From Primulina eburnea (Eukaryota > Streptophyta > Magnoliopsida > Lamiales > Gesneriaceae): DNA of 64,000 bases. The stretch is from positions 33,407,913-33,471,912 of the forward strand of contig NC_133106.1 of assembly GCF_022965805.1 (NCBI RefSeq), read 5' to 3'. The translations under genes and the position numbers were made by a program. Below the pieces are notes generated by a model. The model saw only the letters and a program-made list of their open reading frames with translations. It made no database searches and was not told where the DNA came from. Shown here piece by piece: positions 35,692-47,901 of the stretch. Numbering within the stretch: the stretch's first letter is position 1; the number at the start of each line of letters is the position of its first letter.

Positions 35692-35815
35692 TTGCAGATT
35701 TCTCGATATTTTTTCTAAAGGATTTCTTAGCTACGAAGAACCTGTGGGTGTCAGGGTGGAGAAGAGAGAGGAGAAGGGAAGGAATATGTGTGGGATTGGA
35801 GTTATATATATAATT
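35692..35815 (-). promoter_or_regulatory. Core promoter and leader of the bZIP gene
   Basis: On the minus strand a TATA box, aattatatatataactcc, lies at about 35798-35815, roughly 110 bp before the ATG. It predicts a transcription start near 35775 and a leader of about 85 nt. An open frame with ATG at 35866 lies upstream of the TATA box and so is not a transcript uORF under this model. Confidence 0.5.
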
Positions 35816-36207
35816 GGAGTCTGGAGAGTTTAGGTGAACCGAAGTGAAAGAGGAGGAAGAAGCCAAAGTGTCTTTTTGATTAATGAAAAAGCTAAGGAAT
35901 CTTTTGCATGAAGCTGGTCACACTTTAGGTTGCGAATTTACTTCTACGCCCTTCGGAAAATTGAAATTACACTTTGGACCTTGTATTATTGTTGTTTTTT
36001 TTTTCTTATCATTATTTAATAATTTATACGAACCACACGTGATGTGTTTGTTTCGTTTATATTATAATTGTTTTTATTATTACTTTTGTATTTCATATAT
36101 TCAAATTTTGATATCAAACCAAAAAAATTTCAGTAAATTTATATTATATATATATATATGTCATCCTTGAATATATAATAGTAGGTATATAATAAGTCTT
36201 ACTTATC

Positions 36208-36346
36208 TATTTCTATGAGACGATTTAACTCGATCCATGCTTGAAAACAATATTTTTAGTATTAAAATAATGTTTTTTTCAAGAATTGGGTCAACTCGTT
36301 GATCTATTTCACAAATTTAATCTGTAAGACTATCTCGTACGAGTTT
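36208..36346. repeat. Partial, diverged MITE, gtgagacggtctcac family
   Basis: Left part ctatgagacgatttaactcg, right part ctgtaagactatctcgtacg, with poorly kept interior. The relationship rests on the ends. Confidence 0.45.
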
Positions 36347-37394
36347 TTATGATTATTCTTAACAACTTATTAATAATATGTTTAGTTGGAATCTTGACAT
36401 ATTCGAGTTTTTCTTGGCTTCAAATTTATCAATAATTTTGTTTCCATTAAAAGTTATCTTAAACTTCACTTACTCTGAAAATCAATGTAGCAATACCAAT
36501 AAATATACACCTTATAAATTCATTGTGACAAAACATAAAAAAGTATCCTTCCATGGAGCCAAGCAAGCATACTAATTGGAATCACGTTTTGAATAAATCA
36601 ACCTTCTTCTTTTGCATTCCATAATATAGTTTGGTATATTGTATTGTCGGATTTATTATATTATGAAAATAGAAAACCAATTTTTTTATTTAAAAAAACC
36701 CCCTTTATTATTACAATATCATTAATGTTTGGTGGTGTTTTCTATACTAACAAACACAATGAAAATTTTTATTTTGTTTTTATTTTATTTTTTTGTTTTA
36801 TTTTATTTTTTCAAAAAAAAAAAAAGAAACCTTTATTTGAGTTGATTGAATTGAATGAATAGGCTTTTCATTGATTAACATAAAGAAAAAAGATGGGGTA
36901 TTGTTCTGGAGATTGATTTGGACATCACCGGCCTATACAAAGACCAACCCATAGATACCTTCAAAAGTCTAATTGGGTCTGCCAAGTGTAGCATCACACT
37001 TTGTGCCAATCAACTTTTTATTTAATTCTTGACTAAGAAAGAGCTTTGATTTGGTGTATCAAAATATTATAGGACCAACACCTTTTGTATTAATAAAAAT
37101 TATACTAATCATTTAACTCGAATCTTTTAAGTTATATTACAGTATAGATTTCACGGTTCGATCGTTTTACTTCGTATGAATAATTATTACACTTATTATA
37201 AAATTTATTGATGTTTTATATTTTTCTTTCCTTTTCTCTCTTTTGAATAAAGTATTTTTGAAATTATATTTGTTTTTGAGGGATAAAAAATGAGTAGAGT
37301 CATTTTTTATTATTTTTTTTGGCTGGGATGGTTTTTTTTAAAGTAAAACAAATTCATTACTTCATAATATCTTGATTTACAATACTAAGTAATC

Positions 37395-37490
37395 AAGCTG
37401 GTATATCACCAGAACATCAAACAACAAAAGAAGAAACATCAGAAGTTTCACAAGCTAACCGAGCAACCTTGTTGGTCGATCTCGACATGT
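37395..37490 (-). mobile_element. Possible LINE RNase H-domain fragment
   Basis: The minus strand reads HMSRSTNKVARLACETSDVS before a stop. The R-S-x-N-x-V-A-x-x-A pattern is typical of the C-terminal end of plant LINE RNase H domains. It is very short (about 25 residues), and the rest of the element was not found. Confidence 0.3.
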
Positions 37491-38656
37491 GGTTGGGATG
37501 GTTACAACAAATGAAAAGGTGTCAGTAAAGGGGCATGCATTTCAATGGAAGAAACCTAAATGAAATGGGAATGTATTTTTTGGAACTTTGAAAACAGTCT
37601 GAAAATGAAATAAAGCATCATGAAACTTTTTTAAAAATGTAATATTTTCCATTTAAAAAGAAAGAAATGATGTCTGCTTACCTCTCTAATTGGCCAAGGG
37701 AAAGAAGGGATTAAAATATTCCCCTAATTTCCTCCTCTCTTTTTTTTTTGGTTAAAAAAGTTTTTACTTTATTTCCCTGCCTACCAAACTTTTTTTTTAT
37801 TGATGACCAAGTTGGCTTAACAAATTAGGTAATCTTTATTTCAATAAGGTGCATAAAATTGTCCCCTTTTCTTTTATATTATAAGCCAAAAGAGGAGAAT
37901 GGCTCCCATATACATATTAGTTCAGAACAAGTAAATTATTTCATTAACCAATTAATGGACCAAAGCATTTTTTAAAATGAAGTTTGCCATTAAAAAAAAC
38001 ATGAGGTTGCATTTCGTTGGCTTGATATGATTATTAATTTAATTAAATTCAACTAAATATTTATTTATTCCAAATCGATCAAATGATTGACTTAAAATTA
38101 CAGTATTATTATTTATATATTTCTTTATTCATATTCATTAATTATTGTAAATGAACAAAAAATAGATTTTCATTTTATCCCTAAATTAATTAATCAAATC
38201 AATTATTATTTATTCAATATTATTACACATCCTACTCATACAGTCATATCAACCCATCTAATAGGACTCTGAAGGATGTATATTACTGTAATAGACAACT
38301 AACTACATTCATCATACAAACAAAATGCAATATAAAAAAAAACCTATTAATTTCAAATTAGAATCCTAAAAACTTTATTTAAAAATATCCAAGAGTTTTT
38401 TTTTTATTATTATTGTGAATTAAGCATTTACAAGATTTTTTTTTGGTATTTTCACAGAAGTCACAAATGAGATATTGTCTAGTCTTTAAGAATGCAGAGC
38501 ATCAGTTCCCAAATCCAAACAGATTCTGCAGATTAAGGAAAAAAAAAGGTTAATATATGAAAATTAACCTGGTTTGTGCAAATGGGATTCTGATCCAAAG
38601 TCAAATATTGAGGAGAAATGGACCGAGGGTAGAGATCATATGTTGAGACAATTGAT

Positions 38657-40577
38657 TCAATGATTATTAGCTATTCCTTGATAAAATGATTCATAAGTTG
38701 CAACCCTCGTCTTTGAATCAGGTAGCTCCAATTCTTCCTTAAATTTGGTTGTCATCTTCAAGAAATCCTCAAAGTGCAGTTGCTTCCATTCCTGTACGAT
38801 GCAAGGAATTGAGATCGCAACAATTATTCAAGATGCGTCGTCCAGATTCGTCCTCGTTCAAAATTTGAGCAGACAGTTATCATTCGAAAAGTTTCTTTTC
38901 TGATCTATCAAAAAAATTAAATGTGTGTGTGTCGCGTGATAGGAAATGAAATTCCTATTTTTGACCGAAAGAAAGATGAAGATTCACCTCAAAATCCCAC
39001 TCGCCATAGAGGTTTGGATCTGTTTTATTTTGCCAAACATATGTATCCGTTCTCAACTTCTCATAGCCATCCTGCAGATTCAAGAGATCGGCAAAATGTA
39101 GAATACATGCACAAGTGACACTTTATAAGTTGAGCAGCCAAATAACATTTAGATAAAGTTCCTAACTTTTTTTCGCAAACAGAAGTCCATGGCCGTTCTA
39201 TATTTAAGTGCCATAAATTGCAGTCGGCAATTGTTGCATAGATATGCACATAACTATGGCATGAGACATCTTTCCCTTATTATATAGCAAGCTGAGGCTT
39301 CTCCACCAAGGCACGAGCCTATTCTCTTCCTTCTTCTACTAATGATTTAGCAGAATGCATAGGTCCCAATTCAGGGAGAAAAGCAAGTTAATCTCTTTCA
39401 GTCGCAAAAGCTTGAAAGCTCAAGCCAACAAATTAACCACAAATATAGAACAAGATGATAAAGAACCCAGACATGGTGACCTACATTAAAGAGAACATCG
39501 ACAGTCTTCCTCTCATATTCAACATCCTCAAATGTATCCAAAATATAAAGTTCAGGTGGGGTGATGCCGATGAGTACCTATAACCAATTTCTAATCATTA
39601 GAAAATGCACGGGTACCCGCCGGCTAGGCATCACAAAATATGCTGCAACAAAGAAAGTTCAAAAGATTGAATATGTAACACGCAACACACCTTCCCAATA
39701 ACTTTCTTATTTTCGACGGGAATGATTGCAGGGTAAACACGCCCCTTGATGCTAAACCTATGGCTATTCAAAATAAAGACAAGGAAACAAATATCAAGAA
39801 CAGAAACACAGCTCCCTGCTTACTGCATGTTGATAAGAAAAACACTTTATTCAAAAAATCATACATAAAAACTCAAAATAATCAAATCTAATTAATATTG
39901 AACATGCATAGAATTGGACAGTGATCTTCACTGAAAATATAATGTGCGCAAATTAGAATGGAGATCATTTTGGTCTCAATCCAGATTCACATGTAAGTAA
40001 TAATGAATGAATTTACACCATTAAAACAGGGACTTATATATCGTGCGCACAGCAGTCGAACACAAAGATTTGCTGTTTACAAAAAAAAATCACATCTTTC
40101 ATGGCACAAATTGCTGCCTTAATCTACAACCAAGATTATAGCTCAAACATTTCTGAATTATTCTTCGCTTTTATCATCGCAAAATAATAAATATTCAAAA
40201 TGTCTAATTCGAAAAAAAAAAAAGAAGGCAAACACCAGTCCTAATAGGATATAATATAAATCAGGCATCGGAAGCGGCACTATCAGTTGCCCACCATCCA
40301 CTAAATCTCCACAAATATTACAAACAACCCGGATCAGAAAAACAAAGCAAAAGCTAATTTCGACAAATAGCTACGAATACGCCCTCATCTTGAATAGGTA
40401 CATGGATGCATGTAACATATATGTTTGTAGGAAGAAATTGACAGAGACTGACTGGTCGGGTAGGATGGCAGGGGAAGAAGGAGGGACGCGACTCAAGAGC
40501 GCGCATACGACATCGTCCGAGAGGAGGCTACCGTAGACGAAGACATTGGAAACGGTGGCTGGATTGCTTGTGCCCAT
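38657..40577 (-). CDS. AIG2-like gamma-glutamylcyclotransferase-fold protein
   Basis: Five exons in transcription order: 40577-40453, 39763-39691, 39577-39485, 39071-38988 and 38791-38657. They give 169 residues and all phases agree. AIG2-like (avirulence-induced gene) proteins have the small GGCT beta-barrel fold. The substrate-loop motif NVFVYGSLLSDDVV is at residues 11-24, the core HRFSIKGRVYPAIIPVENKK follows, and the acidic segment ILDTFEDVEYERKTV carries the Glu expected to act as the general acid/base. The C-terminal helix region YGEWDFEEWKQLHFEDFLKM is also typical. The true substrate in plants is unsettled. A second GGCT-fold family (ChaC) is present only as a pseudogene at 11 kb. 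A minus-strand TATA (tttatataac, about 40631-40640) suggests a very short leader. Confidence 0.92.
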
Positions 40578-41118
40578 GGATGACTATGACTGGAAGAGTT
40601 GTCGCCTGCTGCAAATTTGGAGCTCCACAAGTTATATAAATTAATTCTACTTTTATAAATACAACAAAAACACGTACGTAAATGAATCTATTTTATGAGA
40701 AAGATCTTCAATCTAGGTATCCGTTAAAAATTATTTTTTATGTTAAGAATATTATTTTTTATTGAAAATATCAGTACGGTTGATCTGTCTCACATATAAA
40801 GATTCGTGAGACCGTCTTACAAAATACCTATTCAAATACATAAAAATCAATTTTAAGACTCATGGAACTGTAAGGTTGCTTGGATCAACTCCAATAGAAT
40901 ATTAATAAATTTTAAGGTTGAAATTAAATAGAATTGAGTTCGATAATTTTAAGATTGAAATTAAATATAATTGAGTTCGATTTTGATATGCAATTTGAAA
41001 ATTTTATTTTTTTCAATTCGACTCAAAACGTTCAAAATATTCTTGACTTATTAAGTTTCGATAATTAAGATTGATATATAATATATTATATTAATAAAAT
41101 ATTAAAGTACGCGAATGG
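40578..41118. other. Spacer upstream of the AIG2-like gene
   Basis: Holds the AIG2-like promoter, a partial MITE (40690-40830) and AT-rich DNA up to the hAT-like element. Confidence 0.5.
40690..40830. repeat. Partial MITE, gtgagacggtctcac family
   Basis: The interior phrase atgttaagaatattatttttt and the right end gattcgtgagaccgtcttac are kept. The left end is degraded. It lies about 115 bp upstream of the AIG2-like start codon, within that gene's promoter. Confidence 0.6.
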
Positions 41119-41853
41119 TATGGGTGATAACGGTGCGATTTTACAATTTTTTTTAAAAAAATTCAAACCGAATTGTCATATATGGTCGGTTAGTATTTTG
41201 AAAAAATAATCGCGGTTTACATGAAGAACTAGTCTTACGGTTTCAAGCGGTTGCGATCGGTTTACGGTTTTTTTAATGAAAAATATTAGAACATATATTT
41301 TAATTTATTTGAAAACAACAACCATATATTATCTTTAAATATAAAATATAGTTCAAATCGTACAAAAATAAAAATAGATAAAACAATAATCAAAATCTAA
41401 AACTAAGTTAATAATTTAACAACATAACAAACTCACAACAAAATGACATTTACATTATTTTATCTTTTTTTTTACTTTCAAACTTCAAACAAAATATTGT
41501 AGTAAATAAAATAAATTCCCTAATAAAAGACTAATATGAAGAATAATTAAAAAGAAGATAAATTTTATTTGTAAAAATAATAATTTTGAAGAGATTTGAG
41601 ATGTAATGATATGAATAATGACTTCTTTATTTGAATATGTTGTTTAAAAATTATTATAATTTTAGGTCAAATATTATGGCAAGCGGTTTAGGCGGTGCGA
41701 TTCTTGGCAAAAAAAAAAATAACCGAACCGTCTATGCGGTGCGGTTTATGATTCATATTTTTAATCGCGATTTTCTTAGAATATTATGAAAAACGGTGCA
41801 GTGCAATTCGGTTTAGGTGGTTCGGACGATTATTAAAAAATTGATCACCCCTA
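41119..41853. mobile_element. Non-autonomous hAT-like element (735 bp)
   Basis: Left end TATGGGTGAT and right end ATCACCCCTA are inverted repeats with one mismatch, of the TAGGGGTG type common in plant hAT elements. Flanking 8-bp direct repeats gcgaatgg (41111-41118) and gcgaacag (41854-41861) match at 6 of 8 positions, the length hAT transposases generate. The interior is non-coding and full of gcggttt/aaccgaa words. It ends about 300 bp before the CRY-DASH start codon. Confidence 0.68.
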
Positions 41854-42163
41854 GCGAACAGTTTACAAATTATTCAACAACATAATTTTTAATCAAGTTT
41901 AGTTCGAATTCGGTTCGTTTTGAATATAAGTCAAATATTTATCGAATCATCTCAAAATTCAAAAAAAAAATAGCCTCTGATTTTGCAAATTTGGTTATAT
42001 GGATTTGAAACGGTGCTTCATCCCAAACCTCGTCAGCCCAAATTCTCAAAGGCTAGCGAAACGCCACGTCATCGTACGGTACACGCACCACGCGTCACCT
42101 TCTCAACTATCTATAACGTCCAATGAACCCCGTCTGCTTCAAAACCACAGTAAACCCGACGAG

Positions 42164-45100
42164 ATGATCCATAATCTAGCCATAATTTTCTCTCGTCCCT
42201 CAGCAAACCTTTTTCTTCACTCCACAAAACCCACTTTTCAAGCTAAATCACCCGAAAGATTTGTCGTTTTTTGCTGTTTAACTAGAACCATGCACTCCTC
42301 GAATGCTGTTAGAACTGCGCAAACTGTGCACCAAGTTCCCGATTTTGGGCCGGATGAAATCGAACGGGTTGCTGAACAGGCGTTTCAGAGGTACAGTTTT
42401 GATGGGTCCTCAGGTTTGTCGAAGCGGAAGGGTAAAGGGGTTGCGATTGTTTGGTTCAGGAATGATTTGAGGATTTTGGACAATGAGGTATTGTTTAAGG
42501 CTTGGGCTTCATCGGAGGTTGTCTTGCCCGTTTACTGTGTTGATCCGAGACATTTGGGGACAACGCATTACTTTGGGTTTCCTAAGACTGGAGGTACCGC
42601 TTCGTACACTTAGTTCATTTTCTTTGTTGGAGATTGCGGTTTTGTAATATGTATCGTGCAAAATATTTCAGATTTATTGTTCAATTTTCTAAGGTTGAAT
42701 TTGAATTGATGCAAGGATTTGAAATGTATTTTTGTAGTTCCTAGATAAGAATACCGTAAACTTTAAAATTAATCATTGCATATTTATACATTGTTTCATG
42801 GTAATGAAGAAGCATTTGAAATTCATGCTAGTTAAATAAGTTAACGTGTAATACTTATTTAAGATAAGTAACCCTGTTTATGACTAGCTGTCTTTCTTCT
42901 TCTATTGATACTAAATGAGGTTGGTATTTGATCTTGTCACTTGTGTCTTTAAAAATAGTTACTTCGTTTGATTTGAAGTTCTTAATTTACAGTTTGTGCT
43001 TAGATTTTGCGATTATGTTTGTCGTTGCGTCATTCCATTCATTTTTATGCATTCCACAATTACCTATCTCATTTTCTAAAACTGTTGCTGGGCACATGCT
43101 TTGCGGGCTCGTGCTGTTTGCCTGTATAGTGTTTTAGTACTTCCAAATCAAAATTTATCCATTAAACCATTGTTCTGATAAAGGGTATTTTATGAAATTA
43201 GAAAGTACATAGAGAGATTGAAGGAAATCAGCCTTTCATACTAAATAGTTCGTAAATTTAATGCTTTATATGATATTAATGAGAGGAATTTTAGGACATG
43301 CAAAAGGTGGCATACTAAAGAGACCAAAGGAGGTTACCAAATACCTCTATATCTTACAGATAAACATCAAATTCCCGCTCGATGTGATTCATATGCTGGT
43401 AGTATACCTTTAAAGATGGTGATTGTCTTAACTCGATTTTCCAATTTGGAACTTTTGTGCTTCGGCTCCTGTTGTTATGGTCGTTATGCTTCGTTGGATT
43501 TTTGGACTCCTTTATGCTTCGTTCAATTTTTGGACTCCCATTTGTTGAAAATGTTGATTGATTTTGTATCCTGCAATGCATTTCGAGCTACATTATTATT
43601 ACCTCCTTCACTTTCAACGGGATGTCTATACTGTTATTGCAACGTGTGAGATTGTTGTCTAGAAGTGCTTGATGTGGCTGTTCGCTTTTTTTGAATTTCG
43701 ACATATGTGAGAACCTTGTGTATTTACTTCTTTGGCAGCCCTGAGAGCACAATTTCTAATACAATGTTTAGCGGACTTGAAAAGAAATTTGGTGAAGCGT
43801 GGTCTCAATCTTTTTATACAGCTGGGGAAACCGGAGGACGTCCTTCCGGCACTCGCAAAAGCATATGAAGTTCACACTGTTAAGAAAATTATACTTTATT
43901 TTGTCTTTTACTAGCATAGATCGAACTACTTGTTATAATTTTTGAATCATAGTCTTTTTATTAAATTTTTCTGTCTAGTTATCAGGTTTATGCCCAGAAA
44001 GAAACGTGCAGCGAAGAGCTGACAGTCGAGAGGTTGGTATCCAAAAATTTGCAGAGAGTTCTGAATCCAAAGTCAACAACATTAGAATTGATCTGGGGTT
44101 GTAGTATGTATCACATAGACGACCTTCCATTTAGCTGCAAGTCCTTACCGGATATTTATACCCAGTTCCGTAAGGTTCAATTTTCTCTTAGAGTTTGATC
44201 TCCACACGTCACTTGTCGGCAGATATTTCTTGTTTAGTAGATGTCTGATTATCAAAATTTCAGTCAGTTGAATCAAAATCTTCGATACGGAATTGCATTA
44301 AGTTCCCAACATCACTTGGACCTGCACCAGATGTCGTTGATTGGGGATCTGTTCCTGAGTTGTCTTCACTTGGGCTTCAGACAGAAAAGGCACGTTCTGT
44401 TGAACTCTATGTATAAGAAGTTCACTTCAGGTGTAACTAGTTTAAGTTTGGTGATAAGTTTTCTTCAGATTACTGGGTCTTGGTGCAGGTCAGCAAAGGA
44501 ATGTCCTTTGCGGGTGGTGAAAGTGCAGCATTGAGTCGAGTACAGGAGTATTTCTGGAAGAAGGCAAGTACATTTGGTTTGTGCTTTATATCTAGTTACC
44601 AGGACAGACCCAGTGGAGGCTAGAGTTATCAACCCCTTTGCATGAAAAAATTTGATTTTTTTTCAGTAGTCAATCTCCCCGAACGCATTAAATAACCCCC
44701 AGCCATTCCGTGCCTCGTATTTTCTCGGTCTGCGTAGTGTTAACCATTTTGTCTTTATGACAAAAAATATCGCAATTTTCCTTCTGTAGGATCTGTTGAG
44801 GACTTATAAAATCACAAGAAATGGAATGTTAGGACCCGATTACTCAACAAAGTTTTCTATTTGGCTTGCATTAGGATGCCTTTCTCCCCGATTCATTTAT
44901 GAAGAGGTACAAAGCTACTTTTTTCATCTCTTCCATTAATAACAAATTTTCAATTATACACTGACAGGCCCAATTTCTATCTGACATATTTAGGTAAAGA
45001 GATATGAAAAGACAAGAGAATCGAATGATTCGACTTACTGGTATTCTTCACTAAGCATTTTAGCTATTCATTTCTGGATTCTCGTTCAAAAATGAAATGT

Positions 45101-46344
45101 TGCTGATCTAAAAATTTTATTTCGCTACTAGTCTTGTGAGTGTTGTTAAATTTCAGACGATGAGATTTTGAAATATCATAAATTTTGTTTATTCGTTATT
45201 GCATTAAAGTAAAAAGGACAAGTCTGTATTCAGCGTGCTGTATCTTTGAAATTGAAATGTTATTATGTTTTCAGGGTATTGTTTGAATTGATATGGAGAG
45301 ATTACTTCAGATTTCTATCAATCAAGCAGGGTAACTCTCTCTTTCATGCAGGTAAAAAATTTACCAAAAAACTATTCAGAATTTATAGGGAGGCCCCAAA
45401 ATGCATATGTGATCTTATGCTTGGTCATGTGTCTCTGTTCAGGTGGTCCTCGAAAAATACAGGCCAATTGGAGCCAAGATCAGGCACTTTTTGATTTGTG
45501 GAAGAATGGTTGTACGGGGTACTGTATCTCATATTCCATTGATCAAACATTTCTTATGGTCATTTTGTCTTTAAAAATTAGCAAAGAACATGTTCTTGTC
45601 TGCCAATTTTTGTTGCCATTTTTTCCAGCTATCCTTTAATTGATGCAAACATGAAGGAATTGCTGAGTGCTGGGTTCATGTCAAATCGTGGGCGACAGGT
45701 AAGAAAAATGAAGATATCATGTAAGACTGAATGGAATCAAGAAACTGCAGCCAAGGTAATGTCTGAACATTCTTTTTCTCCTAGATTGTTTGTTCCTTTC
45801 TGGTTCGAGACATGGGCATCGACTGGAGAATGGGAGCTGAATGGTTTGAGACTTGTCTTTTGGATTATGATCCGTGTTCCAACTATGGAAATTGGACCTA
45901 TGGAGCCGGTAATCCCATAGCATTTCGACAGTTGTCAATCTTATTAAATGTGAATGATGACAAACGTGGTTTTACTTACTATTTATATGTAGGTGTTGGG
46001 AATGATCCTAGGGAAGACAGATATTTCAGCATTCCTAAACAAGTAAGGTTCTCTCGTGGTTTAGGAACGTATAAAATTGCTTATAATCGGAATGAGTTAC
46101 ATTCTTATTTTGTTTTTTTTTCCAGGCTCAGAATTATGATCCTGAAGGAGAATTCGTGGCATTTTGGTTGCCTCAGTTACGAGCTCTACCGAAAGAGAAG
46201 AGAAACTTTCCTGGAATGGCTTACATAAAACCCATCGTGGCCCTCAAATTTGGCAACACTAAAACAATAAATAACAGGGCGACTACCTCAGGAACAAGAA
46301 GAGAGGACAGCAAATGGAAGGGAGGTAGAGGAAACAGAATGTGA
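42164..46344 (+). CDS. CRY3: Cryptochrome DASH (CRY3), chloroplast/mitochondrial
   Basis: Thirteen exons: 42164-42593, 43739-43878, 43986-44174, 44264-44389, 44489-44563, 44790-44906, 44994-45040, 45275-45351, 45443-45518, 45629-45698, 45785-45908, 45993-46042 and 46126-46344. They give 579 residues, close to the usual plant length. CRY-DASH is a flavoprotein that repairs cyclobutane pyrimidine dimers in single-stranded or looped DNA. Seen: an N-terminal targeting region; the photolyase antenna domain ([16 protein letters not shown]); the FAD domain with [53 protein letters not shown] and [20 protein letters not shown]; and a basic Gly/Arg tail. An in-frame ATG at 41999 would add 55 residues. 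I prefer 42164 because the upstream DNA looks like promoter (cacgtcatcg, ctatctataacg). Two introns appear to use GC donors (44390 and 44564). No damage seen. Confidence 0.95.
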
Positions 46345-47901
46345 TGTGTTAAAAATTAGAAGGAGTTTGATTGCTTAGCATTTTCTTGAATTTACCGGCA
46401 ACTGCCAACTTTTCCAAAACGAGTTTAGTGAGATTAAGCCGTTCGGAAGTTTTTAAACGACTAATAAAATTTCTTGTAATTGTAATTTATTATTTATTAA
46501 TTAATATTTTAAATTAACGAAGATATAACAATTTGTTATTAATATTATTATTGTATTTATCATTTAAGTAATTTAAATTTTATAAATATTATTGCAATTA
46601 TTTATAATAGTTATTAATATTATTTCCATTTTACTATCTAAGTTTAGTCTGTAAAGTAAAAATATATCATTTCAGATATCAAGTTTACACTTATTACTTA
46701 TTTTATTATTCTTAAAATTAAAGTGTGCATGTTTTAATTTTTTTTAAAATTAATTTATCAAGGGTTTTAGTTGCTATTATTATTAATAATTTCATTTTTA
46801 TTGCTATTATAATCAGCTAATATATATTTTAAAATTATAGTTACTAAATTAATATCAATTAGAATAATTATATAGTTTCAATGTCTTGTGGTGGCGCATT
46901 GAAAATTTTTACTAGCATTTCTTGCCTCTTTGAACGGCGGGTTTCATTTTTTAATAAAAATTATTTGCTTTGCAATTTGCATATGCAACTGCGAGAAGTT
47001 AGATATATATTAAATATTTTTTCGAACTTATTTTATAACTGGTTACGGAAAAAATGACGATTTTATTATTCGTATTTTGTGAAAGAAAATTTTTTATTTG
47101 AGTTATTTATGAAAAAATATTATTTTTTATGTTAAGAGTATTATTTTTTATTGTGAATATCGATAAAGTTGATTTATTAGATAAAAAATTTGTGATATCA
47201 TCTCACAAGAGATTTACTCAACTGTTATTACCAATCAAATCTGTCAAATCAAAACACATGTAAAAATGAGTTTGTACATCGTTCTGCTATTGTTGTACAT
47301 TGGAAAGTTAAGGTGGGAGATTGGGTCAGACCCGAAAGGACACGTGCATGCCAACGACCCCTACCACCACCACATAAATGAATAAATAATTTATATATAT
47401 TATTAATTTTAATATAAACTTAAAAGGACACGTCGCCCTGCACTGTTAATTGACTAAATTGTCACATTATATAAAAATAAATTATTATATTTTCTATATA
47501 GATTTGATATAATTATGTTAACGTATTTTTTAATCTTAGGATCTCATGTTTAACAACATTGAAAATGATCATGGTAATAATAATAATTATTATTCAATCT
47601 TAAATTATTATTCTTTAATAATTATAAAATTTAACGTTGTTCGAATGGCACCTATAAAGGGCAAACAAGGTATTTCAGCCCTTGTTTGCCGCCGAGGGCA
47701 TTATCGTCAATTAGCTCAGAAGTTACTCGTAGTCTTGATATTTAAAGCTTAGAAAATATTATAAAGCGAAGGCTTCTTGAAGCCCATCGTGAAAAGACAA
47801 CACACTTCAAACCAAATATTATCGTCTTAGATTTCGAGATAAACGATTAAAATTGCTCGATATTCAGTGATCGGAGCGCCGTGGCCTCGATCTGTGGCTT
47901 T
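46345..47901. other. AT-rich spacer and promoter of the coiled-coil gene
   Basis: No gene in 1.5 kb. It holds a partial MITE (47070-47217) and a TATA-like cctataaaggg at 47651-47661. That TATA overlaps an 11-bp perfect hairpin (47660-47690), about 210 bp upstream of the next start codon. Confidence 0.5.
47070..47217. repeat. Partial MITE, gtgagacggtctcac family
   Basis: Interior phrases ttgagttatttatgaaaaaa and gttaagagtattattttttat are present, with the right end gatatcatctcacaagagat. The left end is degraded. Confidence 0.6.

Larger units (their letters stand above)
35867..38656. other. AT-rich intergenic region
   Basis: 2.8 kb without a recognised gene. It has a diverged partial MITE (36208-36346) and many homopolymer runs. 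A short minus-strand stretch near 37400-37490, reading RSTNKVARLACETSD, resembles the end of a LINE-type RNase H domain. None of the open frames carries a family motif. Confidence 0.5.

Noticed and set aside
35681..35866. 61-codon upstream ORF overlapping the bZIP start codon
   Set aside because: Its ATG lies upstream of the likely TATA box (about 35800), so it should not be in the transcript. Sucrose-controlled uORFs belong to group S1 bZIPs, not group C.
41999..42163. Upstream in-frame ATG adding 55 residues to CRY-DASH
   Set aside because: Total length would exceed the usual plant size, and the DNA there contains promoter-like motifs. Kept only as an alternative.
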